A DNA stretch of 64,000 bases from Streptomyces iconiensis (GTDB lineage Bacteria; Actinomycetota; Actinomycetes; Streptomycetales; Streptomycetaceae). Position numbers and translations under genes: made by a program. The DNA lies in the NCBI RefSeq assembly GCF_028657195.3, contig NZ_JANCPR020000005.1, positions 124,001-188,000 on the forward strand. The letters run 5' to 3'. The notes beneath the pieces were generated by a model. It did no database searches, was not told where the DNA came from, and was given only the letters and a program-made list of their open reading frames with translations. Position 1 is the stretch's first letter. Every line of letters begins with the position of its first letter. Shown in pieces: positions 54,673 to 63,867 of the stretch.

Positions 54673-55548
54673 CTACGAGCCCTCCACCGCGTGCCCACCG
54701 AACTGGTTACGCAGCGCGGACACCATCTTCATCTGCGGAGAGTCCTCCTGCTGCGAGCTGAAGCGCGCGAACAGCGAGGCCGTGATCGCGGGCAGCGGCA
54801 CGCCGTTGTCGATCGCGGCCTCCACCGTCCAGCGGCCCTCGCCCGAGTCGGCGGCGACGCCGCGCAGCGCCTGCAGGTGCTCGTCGTCGTCGAGCGCGTT
54901 GACGGCCAGGTCCAGCAGCCAGGAACGGATGACCGTGCCCTCCTGCCAGGAGCGGAAGACCTCGCGTACGTCCGTGACGGAGTCCGCCGCCTCCAGCAGC
55001 TCCCAGCCCTCGGCGAACGCCTGCATCATGGCGTACTCGATGCCGTTGTGGACCATCTTCGCGAAGTGGCCGGCGCCGACCTTGCCCGCGTGCACGGAGC
55101 CGAAGCGGCCCTCGGGCTTGAGCGTGTCGAAGATCGGCTGCACCTTCGCCACGTGCTCGGTGTCACCGCCGTACATCAGCGCGTAGCCGTTCTCCAGGCC
55201 CCATACGCCGCCGGAGACACCGCAGTCGACGAAGCCGATGCCCTTGGCGGCCAGCTCGCCCGCGTGCTTCTCGTCGTCCGTCCAGCGCGAGTTCCCGCCG
55301 TCCACGACCAGGTCGCCGGGCGAGAGCAGCTCGGCCAGCTCGTCCACCGTCGACTGCGTCGCGGCACCCGAAGGGACCATGACCCACACCACGCGGGGTG
55401 CGCTGAGCTTGCCGACCAGCTCCTTCAGGCTGCTCACATCGGCGACGTCCGGATTGCGGTCATACCCGATGACCGTGTGGCCCCCGCGGCGGATGCGCTC
55501 GCGCATGTTCCCGCCCATTTTCCCGAGACCTACCAGACCGAGCTCCAT
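54673..55548 (-). CDS. gnd: 6-phosphogluconate dehydrogenase, short decarboxylating form
   Basis: A 291-residue enzyme that oxidatively decarboxylates 6-phosphogluconate to ribulose 5-phosphate; this short (about 290-300) type is usually NAD-linked. It begins [18 protein letters not shown] (Rossmann GxGxxG), then [28 protein letters not shown] and the catalytic lysine region [26 protein letters not shown] at 55548 is the family start. Its place between dnaN and recF is conserved in Streptomyces and supplies pentose phosphates next to replication genes, probably by chance. Confidence 0.94.
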   Translation of the reverse strand: MELGLVGLGKMGGNMRERIRRGGHTVIGYDRNPDVADVSSLKELVGKLSAPRVVWVMVPSGAATQSTVDELAELLSPGDLVVDGGNSRWTDDEKHAGELAAKGIGFVDCGVSGGVWGLENGYALMYGGDTEHVAKVQPIFDTLKPEGRFGSVHAGKVGAGHFAKMVHNGIEYAMMQAFAEGWELLEAADSVTDVREVFRSWQEGTVIRSWLLDLAVNALDDDEHLQALRGVAADSGEGRWTVEAAIDNGVPLPAITASLFARFSSQQEDSPQMKMVSALRNQFGGHAVEGS

Positions 55549-55659
55549 CACTGCCCCTTCGCTGAACACGTGCGATTCGTACCTCTATCCGACCCTACGC
55601 CCACCGACCCCGAGCCGATGTCAGCCGGAGAGCCGAGCCCCTGGCCCGGCCCCTCCCGG

Positions 55660-55804
55660 CCTTGCGAGCGACGGCTGCCGCGCTCCCAGCCGGGCCTGGG
55701 TGAGTCGGTCAGGCGGTCAGACGGACCGGCATGCTGCGACCTTGCGAGGGACGACCCTCGCGCTCCCAGCCAGTCCCCGGTCAGCCCGACAGACGGACCG
55801 GCAT
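55660..55804. repeat. Imperfect tandem duplication of the dnaN 3' end
   Basis: On the minus strand the block CATGCCGGTCCGTCTG ... GCTGGGAGCGCG ... CTCGCAAGG occurs twice: 55804 down to 55740 (dnaN's final codons, stop and downstream) and 55733 down to 55660. The first encodes MPVRLSG-stop and the second MPVRLTA-stop. Most of the 230-base dnaN-gnd gap is this repeat. Confidence 0.9.
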
Positions 55805-56914
55805 GATCAGGTACTTGTACGCGTCGTCCGGCTCGGCGTCCTTGGCGGCCCTGCCGCTCAGCAGCGCCGGCTTGGTCGACGTCGTGAAGGAGAGCTGGGC
55901 CACGGGCGAGTCGATCGCGCTGAGTCCCTCCAGCAGGAAACCGGGGTTGAAGGCGATCGAGATGTCGTCGCCCTCCAGGTCGGCGTCCACGCGCTCCACA
56001 GCCTGTGCGTCGTCGCTGGAGCCCGCCTCCAGGGTGAGCACGCCCTGTTCGAAGCTCAGCCGCACCGGGGTGTTCCGCTCGGCGACGAGCGCCACACGCT
56101 TGACGGCCTCGACGAACGGCGCTGTGTCGATGACCGCGACGGAGTTGAACTCCGTCGGGAACAGCGTGCGGTACTTGGGCAGATCGCCCTCCAGCAGCCG
56201 TGTCGTCGTACGGCGTCCCGCGCCCTCGAAGCCGATCAGCCCCTCGCCCGAGCCCGTCGAACCCGAGAGCGCCAGCGTCACGCTGTCGCCGCCGCTGAGC
56301 GACTTGGCGGTGTCCAGCAGCGTCTTGGCGGGCACCAGGGCAACCGCGGACGCGTCCGGCGTCTCCGGCTTCCACAGGAACTCCCGCACCGCGAACCGGT
56401 ACCGGTCCGTCGACGCCAGCGTGACCGTGTCCCCCTCGATCTCGATCCGTACACCGGTGAGCACCGGGAGGGTGTCGTCACGGCCTGCCGCGATGGCCAC
56501 CTGGGAAGCCGCTGCTGCGAACACCTCGCCGGGAACGGTGCCGGTCGCCGTGGGCATCTCCGGCAGCGCCGGGTACTCCTCCACGGGCAGCGTGTGGAGC
56601 GTGAACCGCGACGAGCCGCAGACGACGGTCGCCCGTACACCGTCTGTGGAGATCTCCACCGGGCGGTTGGGGAGGGCCCGGCAGATGTCGGCGAGCAGCC
56701 GACCCGAGACCAGGACCGTGCCGTCCTCCTCGACCTCTGCCTCGACGGACACCCGCGCCGAGACCTCGTAGTCGAAGCCGGAGAGGCTCAGGGTGCCGTC
56801 CTCCACCTTCAGCAACAAACCCGCGAGAACGGGTACCGGCGGTCGGGCTGGAAGGCTCTTGGCCGCCCAGGCCACCGCCTCCGCGAGTACATCGCGCTCT
56901 ACCCGGATCTTCAC
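55781..56914 (-). CDS. dnaN: DNA polymerase III sliding clamp (beta)
   Basis: The 377-residue processivity clamp, three similar domains forming a dimeric ring. It begins VKIRVERDVLAEAVAWAAKS, shows GFDYEVSARVSVEAEVEEDG, the domain-two stretch RYRFAVREFLWKPETPDASA, and ends YKYLIMPVRLSG with the conserved MPVRL that lines the peptide-binding cleft. GTG 56914 has AGGAGG 12 bases upstream; the long open frame to 57502 crosses oriC and is noncoding. It is the first gene left of oriC. Confidence 0.98.
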   Translation of the reverse strand: MKIRVERDVLAEAVAWAAKSLPARPPVPVLAGLLLKVEDGTLSLSGFDYEVSARVSVEAEVEEDGTVLVSGRLLADICRALPNRPVEISTDGVRATVVCGSSRFTLHTLPVEEYPALPEMPTATGTVPGEVFAAAASQVAIAAGRDDTLPVLTGVRIEIEGDTVTLASTDRYRFAVREFLWKPETPDASAVALVPAKTLLDTAKSLSGGDSVTLALSGSTGSGEGLIGFEGAGRRTTTRLLEGDLPKYRTLFPTEFNSVAVIDTAPFVEAVKRVALVAERNTPVRLSFEQGVLTLEAGSSDDAQAVERVDADLEGDDISIAFNPGFLLEGLSAIDSPVAQLSFTTSTKPALLSGRAAKDAEPDDAYKYLIMPVRLSG

Positions 56915-57029
56915 CTTCAGCCGCCTCCTGCTGCTGCTCCTGCTCGTGCTGTTGCCGGGGACCAGTCTGACGCACGGCACTGACAGTCGGTGCGGGTGCG
57001 GGTCAACTCGTCGGGATCCGGGTAGATGC

Positions 57030-57620
57030 CTGAGGCGCCGAGTTGTGCACAGCCCCGACTTCGAAGCGGTTCTCTGGCTCTCTAGGTGTAGTCGTAGTAG
57101 TAGGGGTTGTGGAAACGGTGGAAAAGCTCGTTTCCGCAGCTCAGCCCGGGAATTTTGTCCACCGCGCCTGTGGGTGGACCGGTGGAGGAACGGGGGGTCT
57201 CTGTGGACGCCCGAAAGTTCTGCACAGCCCGCCCACAGACAGAGCGGGGTTCCCCACAGCGGCGCCCACAGATTTACCCACCTTTCCCACAGGCCAATCC
57301 CTGCCCTCGGTGTGACCGCTTTCACTCGGACCGGTGAGAGGGCGCGTTGCCTTGCCGAACAGTGGACAGAGCTGTGGAGAAGGGGGTCGAAGCTGGGGAA
57401 AAGATCGTCCTGCTTGTGGGCGCCCGGTGGACAACCGGAAGAGCCGCTGCCCGCGCCCCGCGCCCTCCACACCCTGTGGAGGGCGTTCGCCCACAAATAC
57501 ACAGCCGCATGACCTCGGCATACCCTGTCCCGACCAGGCCAGTTGTGGACACAGTTGGGACAACTGACAACGTCCCCAGGGTGTGGAAGTAGGAAGCCCT
57601 GCGCATCTGTGGACCAGCGG
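57030..57620. other. oriC: Chromosomal replication origin oriC
   Basis: Between dnaN and dnaA lies a 997-base gap packed with DnaA-box-like 9-mers in both orientations. Closest to TTGTCCACA are TTGTGCACA 57043, TTGTCCACC 57155, TGTGGAGAA 57373, GGTGGACAA 57426 and TGTGGACAC 57544, each with one mismatch. Weaker ones include TTTCCCACA 57283, TTCCCCACA 57250, TTACCCACC 57274, TTCTGCACA 57218, TGTGGACGC 57202 and TGTGGACCA 57608. This many boxes at this position is the Streptomyces oriC pattern. The flanks 56950-57030 and 57690-57910 show nothing clear. Confidence 0.95.
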
Positions 57621-57649
57621 CCTCTCGGCGCATGTATTCGAACAGCGAA

Positions 57650-57680
57650 GAGCCCTCGGGCAGTTGCTCCCCGAGGGCTC
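57650..57680 (-). terminator. Terminator between dnaA and oriC
   Basis: GAGCCCTCGGG and CCCGAGGGCTC form an 11-bp perfect stem with a 9-base loop. It is about 230 bases beyond the dnaA stop and shields the origin from dnaA transcription. Confidence 0.8.
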
Positions 57681-57911
57681 GGTGGGTCTGAAGGAGGCTT
57701 CGCGCGACCGTGAGGCCGTCGGCTGAGCCTCCGTCGGGCGTTCAGTCAGCAGGGGCTCAGGCTTCGTAGGGCGTTCGCCGGAGTGCTGACGAGCCGTCGT
57801 CCCGGTCGCTGACGGGCCGCTGCTGGGGCACGCGGAAACGCCGGTTGAGCCCCCAGCCGGCCTCTGCTGAGGGCTCCGTAAAGCGGGCGCCGGGCGTCAG
57901 GCGGGCTGTGT

Positions 57912-59894
57912 TCAGGCGTTCTTGATGCGGTTGGTCAGCTCGGTGACCTGGTTGTAGATGGACCGGCGCTCTGCCATGAGGGCGCGGATCTTGCGGTCCG
58001 CGTGCATCACCGTCGTATGGTCCCTGCCGCCGAACTGGCCGCCGATCTTGGGCAGCGAGAGGTCCGTCAGCTCGCGGCACAGGTACATCGCGATCTGCCG
58101 CGCCGTCACCAGCACCCGGCTGCGCGAGGACCCGCACAGGTCGTCGACGGTCAGTCCGAAGTAGTCGGCCGTCGCGGCCATGATGGCCGGCGCCGTGATC
58201 TCAGGGGTGGCGTCCTCGCCGCCGGGGATCAGGTCCTTGAGGACGATCTCGGTCAGGCCGAGGTCGACGGGCTGCCGGTTGAGGCTCGCGAACGCGGTCA
58301 CGCGGATCAGCGCGCCCTCCAGCTCGCGGATGTTGCGCGAGATGCGGGAGGCGATGAACTCCAGCACCTCGGGCGGTGCGTTGAGCTGTTCCTGCACCGC
58401 TTTCTTCCGGAGGATCGCGATCCGCGTCTCCAGCTCGGGCGGCTGCACATCTGTGATGAGGCCCCACTCGAAGCGGTTGCGGAGCCTGTCCTCCAGCGTC
58501 TCCAGTGCCTTGGGCGGCCGGTCGCTGGAGAGCACGATCTGCTTGTTGGCGTTGTGCAGCGTGTTGAAGGTGTGGAAGAACTCCTCCTGCGTCGACTCCT
58601 TGTCGGCCAGGAACTGGACGTCGTCCACGAGCAGGATGTCCATGTCGCGGTAGCGCTTCCGGAACGTGTCCGCCTTGCCGTCGCGGATGGAGTTGATGAA
58701 CTCGTTGGTGAACTCCTCGGAGCTCACGTACCGCACCCGGGTGCCCGGATACAGGCTGCGTGCGTAGTGCCCGATCGCGTGCAGCAGGTGCGTCTTGCCG
58801 AGGCCGGACTCGCCGTAGATGAACAGCGGGTTGTACGCCTTGGCCGGCGCCTCGGCGACGGCGACGGCTGCGGCGTGCGCGAAGCGGTTCGAGGCGCCGA
58901 TCACGAAGGTGTCGAAGAGGTACTTCGGGTTCAGCCGTGCCGTGGGCTCGCCGGGACCCGTCGCGGGCGCCGGCTGCGCGGCCAGCGGGCCGGGGGCGCC
59001 GCTGGGAGCCGGAAGGTGCGCGGGACTGTCGTACGGCGGCGCCGGCGGTCTGCCCTGCGGGGGCACCTGGGGACGCTGTCGCTGCTGCTGGTCGTAGGGC
59101 TCGTACGCCGGTTGCTGGTCGTACTGCTGCTGGCGGTCGTACGGCTGTCGCTGCTGGTGCTGTGGGGGGTACTGCTCGCGCGGGGGCTGCTGCGGCCAGC
59201 CGGTGGGCCCTGGTACCGAGGCGGGGTTCGGGTGGTAGTCCGGGTACGCGCGGCGGGCCGCGGGGATGTCGCGGCTCTCGTACGGCTCGTATCCCTGGTC
59301 GTAGCCGCCCTGCTGCTGGCCGTAGCCCCCGGGCTGCCGGTTGTGCTGGCCCTGCTGTGCGGGCTGCTGGCCGGGCTGAGTCTGCGGGTCGGGTCGGCCG
59401 GGCTGGCCCGGCTGGGGGCGCTGGCCCTGCTGACCGTGCTGGTCATAGCCCTGCTGCTGGTCGTAACCCTGCTGCTCGTAGGACTCATACGTCTCATGGG
59501 GCTGCGCGGGGTACTGCTCGTATCCCCCGTCGTAGCCGCCCTCGGGGGGAGGGGGCTGAGGCGAGGGGTGCTGCTGCTCGGGCGGCGGGGGCTGGGGCTG
59601 GAGCTGAGGCGCCGCCGGCTCGGGGGCCGGGCCCGTGACGGTGATGGCCAGCCGGATCGGCTGCTGGCACTCGCGGCTGAGCGCGTCACTGATCATCGGT
59701 GCGAGGCGGCCTTCGAGCACGCCCTTCGCGTATTCGTTGGGCACGCCCAGCAGCGCGGTGCCCGAGACCAGGACGAGGGGCTGGCAGTCCCGCAGCCAGC
59801 GCTGATCCTTCGCTTCCACCCCCTGCCCCTCGGAGAGGAGATGCTCCAGTACATGTGGCCACACTGCGGCAAGATCGGCAGGCAGGTCAGCCAC
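57912..59894 (-). CDS. dnaA: Chromosomal replication initiator DnaA
   Basis: A 660-residue initiator, long as in Streptomyces because domain II is a disordered Pro/Gln/Tyr/Gly-rich linker of about 200 residues (about 110-310, many QQGYDQ-type repeats). Domain I begins [20 protein letters not shown]. The AAA+ domain has [20 protein letters not shown], Walker [21 protein letters not shown] (about 360) and Walker [17 protein letters not shown]. The DNA-binding domain carries the signature [15 protein letters not shown] (about 620). GTG 59894 is the family start. Two DnaA boxes upstream suggest autoregulation. Confidence 0.98.
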   Translation of the reverse strand: MADLPADLAAVWPHVLEHLLSEGQGVEAKDQRWLRDCQPLVLVSGTALLGVPNEYAKGVLEGRLAPMISDALSRECQQPIRLAITVTGPAPEPAAPQLQPQPPPPEQQHPSPQPPPPEGGYDGGYEQYPAQPHETYESYEQQGYDQQQGYDQHGQQGQRPQPGQPGRPDPQTQPGQQPAQQGQHNRQPGGYGQQQGGYDQGYEPYESRDIPAARRAYPDYHPNPASVPGPTGWPQQPPREQYPPQHQQRQPYDRQQQYDQQPAYEPYDQQQRQRPQVPPQGRPPAPPYDSPAHLPAPSGAPGPLAAQPAPATGPGEPTARLNPKYLFDTFVIGASNRFAHAAAVAVAEAPAKAYNPLFIYGESGLGKTHLLHAIGHYARSLYPGTRVRYVSSEEFTNEFINSIRDGKADTFRKRYRDMDILLVDDVQFLADKESTQEEFFHTFNTLHNANKQIVLSSDRPPKALETLEDRLRNRFEWGLITDVQPPELETRIAILRKKAVQEQLNAPPEVLEFIASRISRNIRELEGALIRVTAFASLNRQPVDLGLTEIVLKDLIPGGEDATPEITAPAIMAATADYFGLTVDDLCGSSRSRVLVTARQIAMYLCRELTDLSLPKIGGQFGGRDHTTVMHADRKIRALMAERRSIYNQVTELTNRIKNA

Positions 59895-60034
59895 GGGGCA
59901 CGCTCTCTCACTCGCTGGGTGATGGGTCGTTCTGTGAGCTCGACCAGATCCCACGAATGTGTGGTTCTCGGGACGGTCGGGAAGGAAGGGAAGTTCGGCC
60001 ACGGTAGTCACGCGGACGTGCACCATTCAAGTCG

Positions 60035-60056
60035 TTGTCCACAGGCTGTGCACGAG
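60035..60056. promoter_or_regulatory. Opposed DnaA boxes in the dnaA promoter
   Basis: A perfect TTGTCCACA at 60035-60043 is followed by the inverted TGTGCACGA at 60048-60056. Paired opposing boxes in this region of Streptomyces bind DnaA cooperatively and repress dnaA. The 421-base dnaA-rpmH gap also holds the rpmH promoter. Confidence 0.75.
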
Positions 60057-60088
60057 TGCAGTAGCCCGGGTGCCTGGCTGACGCTGGT

Positions 60089-60118
60089 TTGACCGGATGG
60101 CGTAGCCGCGCGTACCTT
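60089..60118 (+). promoter_or_regulatory. Putative rpmH promoter
   Basis: TTGACC at 60089-60094 and TACCTT at 60113-60118 are spaced 18 bases, a fair housekeeping-sigma promoter pointing at rpmH, about 200 bases upstream of its start. Confidence 0.5.
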
Positions 60119-60315
60119 AACCAGGTCGAGCTGTCGACGGCTGCTGCCGCCTGCCTCCGATGGGCAAGGTCAAACGGGGTATCCCGACTGATCACGAAGC
60201 GGTGCACACACTCGGGCGTTGCGAGCTACTCGTGGGCGCACGGTGACAGCCAGTCGACTCCACACACCTCGTTCCGCGGTCTGCGCGGGACACGAAGCAT
60301 CTCTGGAGCCCCCGA

Positions 60316-60453
60316 GTGAGCAAGCGCACCTTCCAGCCGAACACCCGCCGCCGCGCGAAGACCCACGGCTTCCGGCTGCGCATGCGTACCCGCGCCGGCC
60401 GCGCTATCGTCGCCAACCGCCGCAGCAAGGGTCGCAGCCGTCTGTCGGCCTGA
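60316..60453 (+). CDS. rpmH: 50S ribosomal protein L34
   Basis: A 45-residue basic protein, [20 protein letters not shown] and [19 protein letters not shown], the near-universal L34 sequence. GTG 60316 is preceded by CTGGAG. It starts the rightward operon rpmH-rnpA-yidD-yidC-jag-rsmG. Confidence 0.98.
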   Translation: MSKRTFQPNTRRRAKTHGFRLRMRTRAGRAIVANRRSKGRSRLSA

Positions 60454-60477
60454 GCAGCCTGACCACAGGTCCATGAC

Positions 60478-60906
60478 GTGCTGCCTACCGAGAACCGGCT
60501 GAGGCGGCGCGAGGACTTCGCGACCGCGGTACGCCGAGGACGCAGGGCCGGTCGCCCGCTTCTCGTCGTCCACCTACGCAGTCGAACGGACCCGCATGTG
60601 CCGGGGGGAGAGGTCCCCCCGGTGCGTGCGGGTTTCGTCGTGAGCAAGGCGGTCGGCAACGCGGTCGTCCGTAACCGTGTGAAGCGGCGCCTGCGGCATC
60701 TGATGCGGGACCGCCTCGACCAGTTGCCCCCGGGTAGCCTGGTGGTGGTACGGGCGCTGCCCGGCGCGGGAGAGGCGGACCACGCAGCATTGGTCCGGGA
60801 TCTGGACACCGCGCTGCGGAGGCTGCTTGGAGGGTCCCCGTGCTCCGAATCCTCGGGGGGCGACCCCCGAACCCCCGGCCGCAGACCGGGAGGGAGAGCT
60901 CAGTGA
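60478..60906 (+). CDS. rnpA: Ribonuclease P protein component
   Basis: A 142-residue basic protein that helps RNase P RNA bind pre-tRNA. It begins [20 protein letters not shown] and has the RNP signature [17 protein letters not shown] (about 60-76). The last ~25 residues ([20 protein letters not shown]) are a nonconserved tail that results from extension over the yidD start region. GTG 60478. The TGA overlaps the yidD GTG. Confidence 0.96.
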   Translation: MLPTENRLRRREDFATAVRRGRRAGRPLLVVHLRSRTDPHVPGGEVPPVRAGFVVSKAVGNAVVRNRVKRRLRHLMRDRLDQLPPGSLVVVRALPGAGEADHAALVRDLDTALRRLLGGSPCSESSGGDPRTPGRRPGGRAQ

Positions 60907-61190
60907 AGTACCCGCTGCTGTGGTTGATCAAGCTGTACCAGTGGACTGTGAGCCCGATGCTCGGCCCGGTCTGCCGGTACTACCCGTCGTGCTCGCACTT
61001 CGGCTACACGGCCATCCACCGCCACGGGGCCGTCAAGGGAACCGCACTGACGGCCTGGCGCATTCTGCGCTGCAACCCGTGGTCGCCAGGTGGCGTCGAC
61101 CACGTCCCCGCCCGGAAGCACCCGGTATGGCACCAGCGGATCCGGTCCCGCTGGCAGCACCGGACCCAGTCCAACGCCCAAGGAGCCTGA
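60903..61190 (+). CDS. yidD: Membrane protein insertion efficiency factor YidD
   Basis: A 95-residue YidD, an amphipathic helper of YidC-dependent insertion. [20 protein letters not shown] is the membrane-associating helix, and [20 protein letters not shown] with the later [11 protein letters not shown] carries the three conserved cysteines. GTG 60903, overlapping the rnpA stop and preceded by GGGAGGGAG, is preferred over GTG 60840. Confidence 0.95.
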   Translation: MKYPLLWLIKLYQWTVSPMLGPVCRYYPSCSHFGYTAIHRHGAVKGTALTAWRILRCNPWSPGGVDHVPARKHPVWHQRIRSRWQHRTQSNAQGA

Positions 61191-61193
61191 TTC

Positions 61194-62399
61194 GTGGACA
61201 CGATCCTGAGTCCTCTTTATTACGCTGTCTCCTGGATCATCGTCCAGTTCCATTCGCTGTTCAGCCTGGTCTTTGACGAGGACGGCGGTTGGGCCTGGGG
61301 TCTGTCCATCTTCTTTCTGGTGGTGCTGATCCGGATCTGCCTGATCCCGCTGTTCGTGAAGCAGATCAAGTCGACCCGGAACATGCAGGCGCTCCAGCCG
61401 AAGATGAAGGCGATCCAGGAGCGCTACAAGAGCGACAAGCAGCGCCAGAGCGAAGAGATGATGAAGCTCTACAAGGAGACGGGTACGAACCCGCTCTCCA
61501 GCTGCCTGCCGATCCTGGCGCAGTCGCCGTTCTTCATCGCCCTCTTCCAGGTGCTGAACCACATCGCGCGGAACAACCCGGTCGGTGTGCTCACCAACTC
61601 GCAGGTGGAAAGCGCCCAGAACGCCAAGATCTTCGGCGCTCCGATCGCCGCGAAGTTCATGGACAGCGCCTCCAAGGCGCACGAGCTGTCCGCCTCGCTG
61701 ACCGACATCCGCGTCGTCACGGTGATCATGATCGTGATGATGTCGGCGTCGCAGTTCTACACGCAGCGTCAGCTCATGACGAAGAACGTCGACCTGACGG
61801 TCAAGACGCCGTTCATGCAGCAGCAGAAGATGCTGATGTACGTCTTCCCCATCATGTTCGCCGTCTTCGGCATCAACTTCCCCGTCGGTGTCCTCATCTA
61901 CTGGCTGACCACCAACGTGTGGACCATGGGCCAGCAGCTCTTCGTGATCAAGCGCAACCCGACTCCCGGTTCCCGTGCCTTCACCGAGCGCCAGGAGAAG
62001 CTGCGCAAGGCGGGCAAGCTCAAGGAGGACCCCAAGGAGGTCGAGGCGCGCGAGGCCGTCGAGGCGGCCCGAGCCAAGCGGCAGCAGCCCAAGCGGCAGC
62101 CGAAGTCGCGGCGCCAGACCGGTACGGGCGCAGCCAGCACGGCGGCTTCGGGTGCGGTGAAGGACGGCGCGGCCCACTCGTTGGAGAAGCAGGACACGAC
62201 CGCTGAGACGGGGACGGCGAAGGACAGCGAGAAGAAGGCCGGGCCCAAGCCCTCGCAGCAGAAGCAGTCGGGTCAGAAGCAGCAGACAGGCCAGCAGAAG
62301 TCCGGCCAGAAGCAGCAGGGCCAGCAGAAGTCGGGACAGAAGAAGTCCGGGCAGCAGCGCAAGGGCCCGCAGCGCCCCAAGCACCCGTCCAAGAAGTGA
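61194..62399 (+). CDS. yidC: Membrane protein insertase YidC
   Basis: A 401-residue Oxa1-type insertase that places proteins into the cytoplasmic membrane. TM1 precedes [20 protein letters not shown] (with the conserved Arg in the hydrophilic groove), the cytosolic hairpin [20 protein letters not shown], then [20 protein letters not shown], and the last helices around [20 protein letters not shown]. The C-terminal ~100 residues are Lys/Gln-rich with [13 protein letters not shown] repeats, likely ribosome- or RNA-contacting. No signal or P1 domain is present, as in Gram-positives. GTG 61194 follows AAGGAG. Confidence 0.96.
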   Translation: MDTILSPLYYAVSWIIVQFHSLFSLVFDEDGGWAWGLSIFFLVVLIRICLIPLFVKQIKSTRNMQALQPKMKAIQERYKSDKQRQSEEMMKLYKETGTNPLSSCLPILAQSPFFIALFQVLNHIARNNPVGVLTNSQVESAQNAKIFGAPIAAKFMDSASKAHELSASLTDIRVVTVIMIVMMSASQFYTQRQLMTKNVDLTVKTPFMQQQKMLMYVFPIMFAVFGINFPVGVLIYWLTTNVWTMGQQLFVIKRNPTPGSRAFTERQEKLRKAGKLKEDPKEVEAREAVEAARAKRQQPKRQPKSRRQTGTGAASTAASGAVKDGAAHSLEKQDTTAETGTAKDSEKKAGPKPSQQKQSGQKQQTGQQKSGQKQQGQQKSGQKKSGQQRKGPQRPKHPSKK

Positions 62400-62419
62400 G
62401 CACCGAAGGAGTCCCCGCC

Positions 62420-62923
62420 GTGACGGACACGACTGCCCCCGAAGAGGGCACCGACACCATGACCCGCCTGGAGCAGGAGGGTGAGATCGCGGCCGACTAC
62501 CTCGAAGGACTTCTCGACATCGCCGATCTGGACGGCGACATCGACATGGACGTCGAGGCCGACCGCGCAGCGGTGTCGATCATCAGCGAGGGCTCGGCCC
62601 GTGACCTGCAGAAGCTGGTCGGCCGGGATGGTGAGGTCCTGGAGGCACTTCAGGAGCTGACCCGTCTCGCCGTGAACCGCGAGACCGGCGACCGCAGCAG
62701 GCTCATGCTGGACATCGCCGGGTTCCGCGCGCGCAAGCGTGAGGAGCTGGCGGAGCTGGGCGCGAAGGCGGCGCAGGAGGCGGAGAGCACCGGCGAGCCG
62801 GTCAAGCTGCGGCCGATGACGCCCTTCGAGCGGAAGGTTGTCCACGACGCGGTGAAGGCCGCCGGACTGCGCAGTGAGTCCGAGGGCGAGGAACCGCAGC
62901 GCTGCGTGGTCGTGCTCCCGTGA
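62420..62923 (+). CDS. jag: Jag-like KH/R3H RNA-binding protein
   Basis: A 167-residue protein with a KH domain (GEIAADYLEGLLDIADLDGD through LVGRDGEVLEALQELTRLAV) and an R3H domain ending RPMTPFERKVVHDAVKAAGL. It binds RNA and in other Gram-positives affects cell elongation and sRNA. The N-terminal Jag_N domain is absent. GTG 62420 follows GAAGGAG by 9 bases; GTG 62396 overlapping yidC is the alternative. Confidence 0.93.
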   Translation: MTDTTAPEEGTDTMTRLEQEGEIAADYLEGLLDIADLDGDIDMDVEADRAAVSIISEGSARDLQKLVGRDGEVLEALQELTRLAVNRETGDRSRLMLDIAGFRARKREELAELGAKAAQEAESTGEPVKLRPMTPFERKVVHDAVKAAGLRSESEGEEPQRCVVVLP

Positions 62924-63693
62924 CGGAGCGATCGGAGGATCCGGAAGCGGAGGAGCAGGACGGGCTCGGGCTCGGGCCTGCTCCGGAGGCCGCACGCAAG
63001 GTCTTCGGTGAGAGCCTGCCCGATGTGGAGCGTTACGCCGAGCTGCTGGCCGATGTGGGCGTACGGCGTGGGCTGATCGGCCCGCGCGAGGTGCCGCGGC
63101 TGTGGGAGCGCCACCTGTTGAACTGCGTGGTGCTGTCCGAGGCGGTGCCCGAGGGCGTGACGGTCTGCGACGTGGGTTCGGGGGCCGGGCTGCCCGGCAT
63201 TCCGCTGGCGCTCGTACGGCCCGACCTCAAGATCACGCTGCTGGAGCCACTGCTGCGCCGTACGACCTTCCTGCAGGAGGTCGTGGAGCTGTTGGGCCTG
63301 GACCATGTGACGGTGATGCGGGGCCGCGCCGAAGAGGTGCTGGGCACGCTTCCGCCCGTGCATGTGGTGACGGCCCGTGCCGTGGCGCCGCTGGAGCGGC
63401 TGGCCGGCTGGGGCGTACCGCTGCTGCGGCCGTACGGCGAGATGGTGGCGATCAAGGGCGACACGGCCGAGGACGAGGTCAGGACGGCCCGGGACGCGCT
63501 GCACAAGCTCGGGGTCGTGGAGACCACCGTGGAGCAGATCGGCGAGGGCGTGGTGGACCCGCTCTCCACGGTCGTACGTGCCCGTGTGGGCGAGAGCCCC
63601 GGCGGTGTGCGCTTCGCGGCCAAGCGGGCCAAGGCGGCGAAGGTGGCCCGTGCGGGGAGTCGCTCCCCGCGCGCTGGGCGCCGTCGGCGCTGA
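62920..63693 (+). CDS. rsmG: 16S rRNA m7G527 methyltransferase RsmG
   Basis: A 257-residue SAM-dependent methylase that modifies G527 of 16S rRNA; loss gives low-level streptomycin resistance and, in Streptomyces, altered antibiotic production. ERYAELLADVGVRRGLIGPR and the SAM motif VCDVGSGAGLPGIPLALVRP (about 84-103) are clear, followed by VTARAVAPLERLAGWGVPLL. A basic tail (AKRAKAAKVARAGSRSPRAG) ends it. GTG 62920 overlaps the jag stop (GTGA). Confidence 0.97.
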   Translation: MTERSEDPEAEEQDGLGLGPAPEAARKVFGESLPDVERYAELLADVGVRRGLIGPREVPRLWERHLLNCVVLSEAVPEGVTVCDVGSGAGLPGIPLALVRPDLKITLLEPLLRRTTFLQEVVELLGLDHVTVMRGRAEEVLGTLPPVHVVTARAVAPLERLAGWGVPLLRPYGEMVAIKGDTAEDEVRTARDALHKLGVVETTVEQIGEGVVDPLSTVVRARVGESPGGVRFAAKRAKAAKVARAGSRSPRAGRRRR

Positions 63694-63770
63694 GGCGGAA
63701 GCAGGCGCCGACAGCGGCCGTCGCTCCTGGCTCGTGCGGAGGTATGGGCGCCGGTCATTGTCACGTCGTA

Positions 63771-63800
63771 GGTAAGGGGACCCCACGGGGTCCCCTTACT
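63771..63800 (+). terminator. Terminator of the rpmH-rsmG operon
   Basis: GGTAAGGGGACCCC and GGGGTCCCCTTACT form a 13-bp stem with a tiny loop, followed by CCATAAAAG, about 80 bases after the rsmG stop. Confidence 0.9.
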
Positions 63801-63867
63801 CCATAAAAGCCCTTAAGACTACGCATGACGGAGTGTCGCGGCTCGATGTCCGCAGGGCGCGTGCATC

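Noticed and set aside
55238-56983. A 581-codon plus-strand frame across gnd and dnaN
   Set aside because: Antisense to two essential genes and the repeat between them; no domain.
56915-57502. N-terminal extension of dnaN through oriC
   Set aside because: The frame is open, but the added residues are DnaA-box DNA and the conserved clamp starts at GTG 56914 with an AGGAGG upstream.
58002-60092. A 696-codon open frame on the plus strand across dnaA
   Set aside because: It is antisense to the whole of dnaA, Val/Leu/Arg-rich without domains, and explained by the GC-rich codon bias of dnaA.
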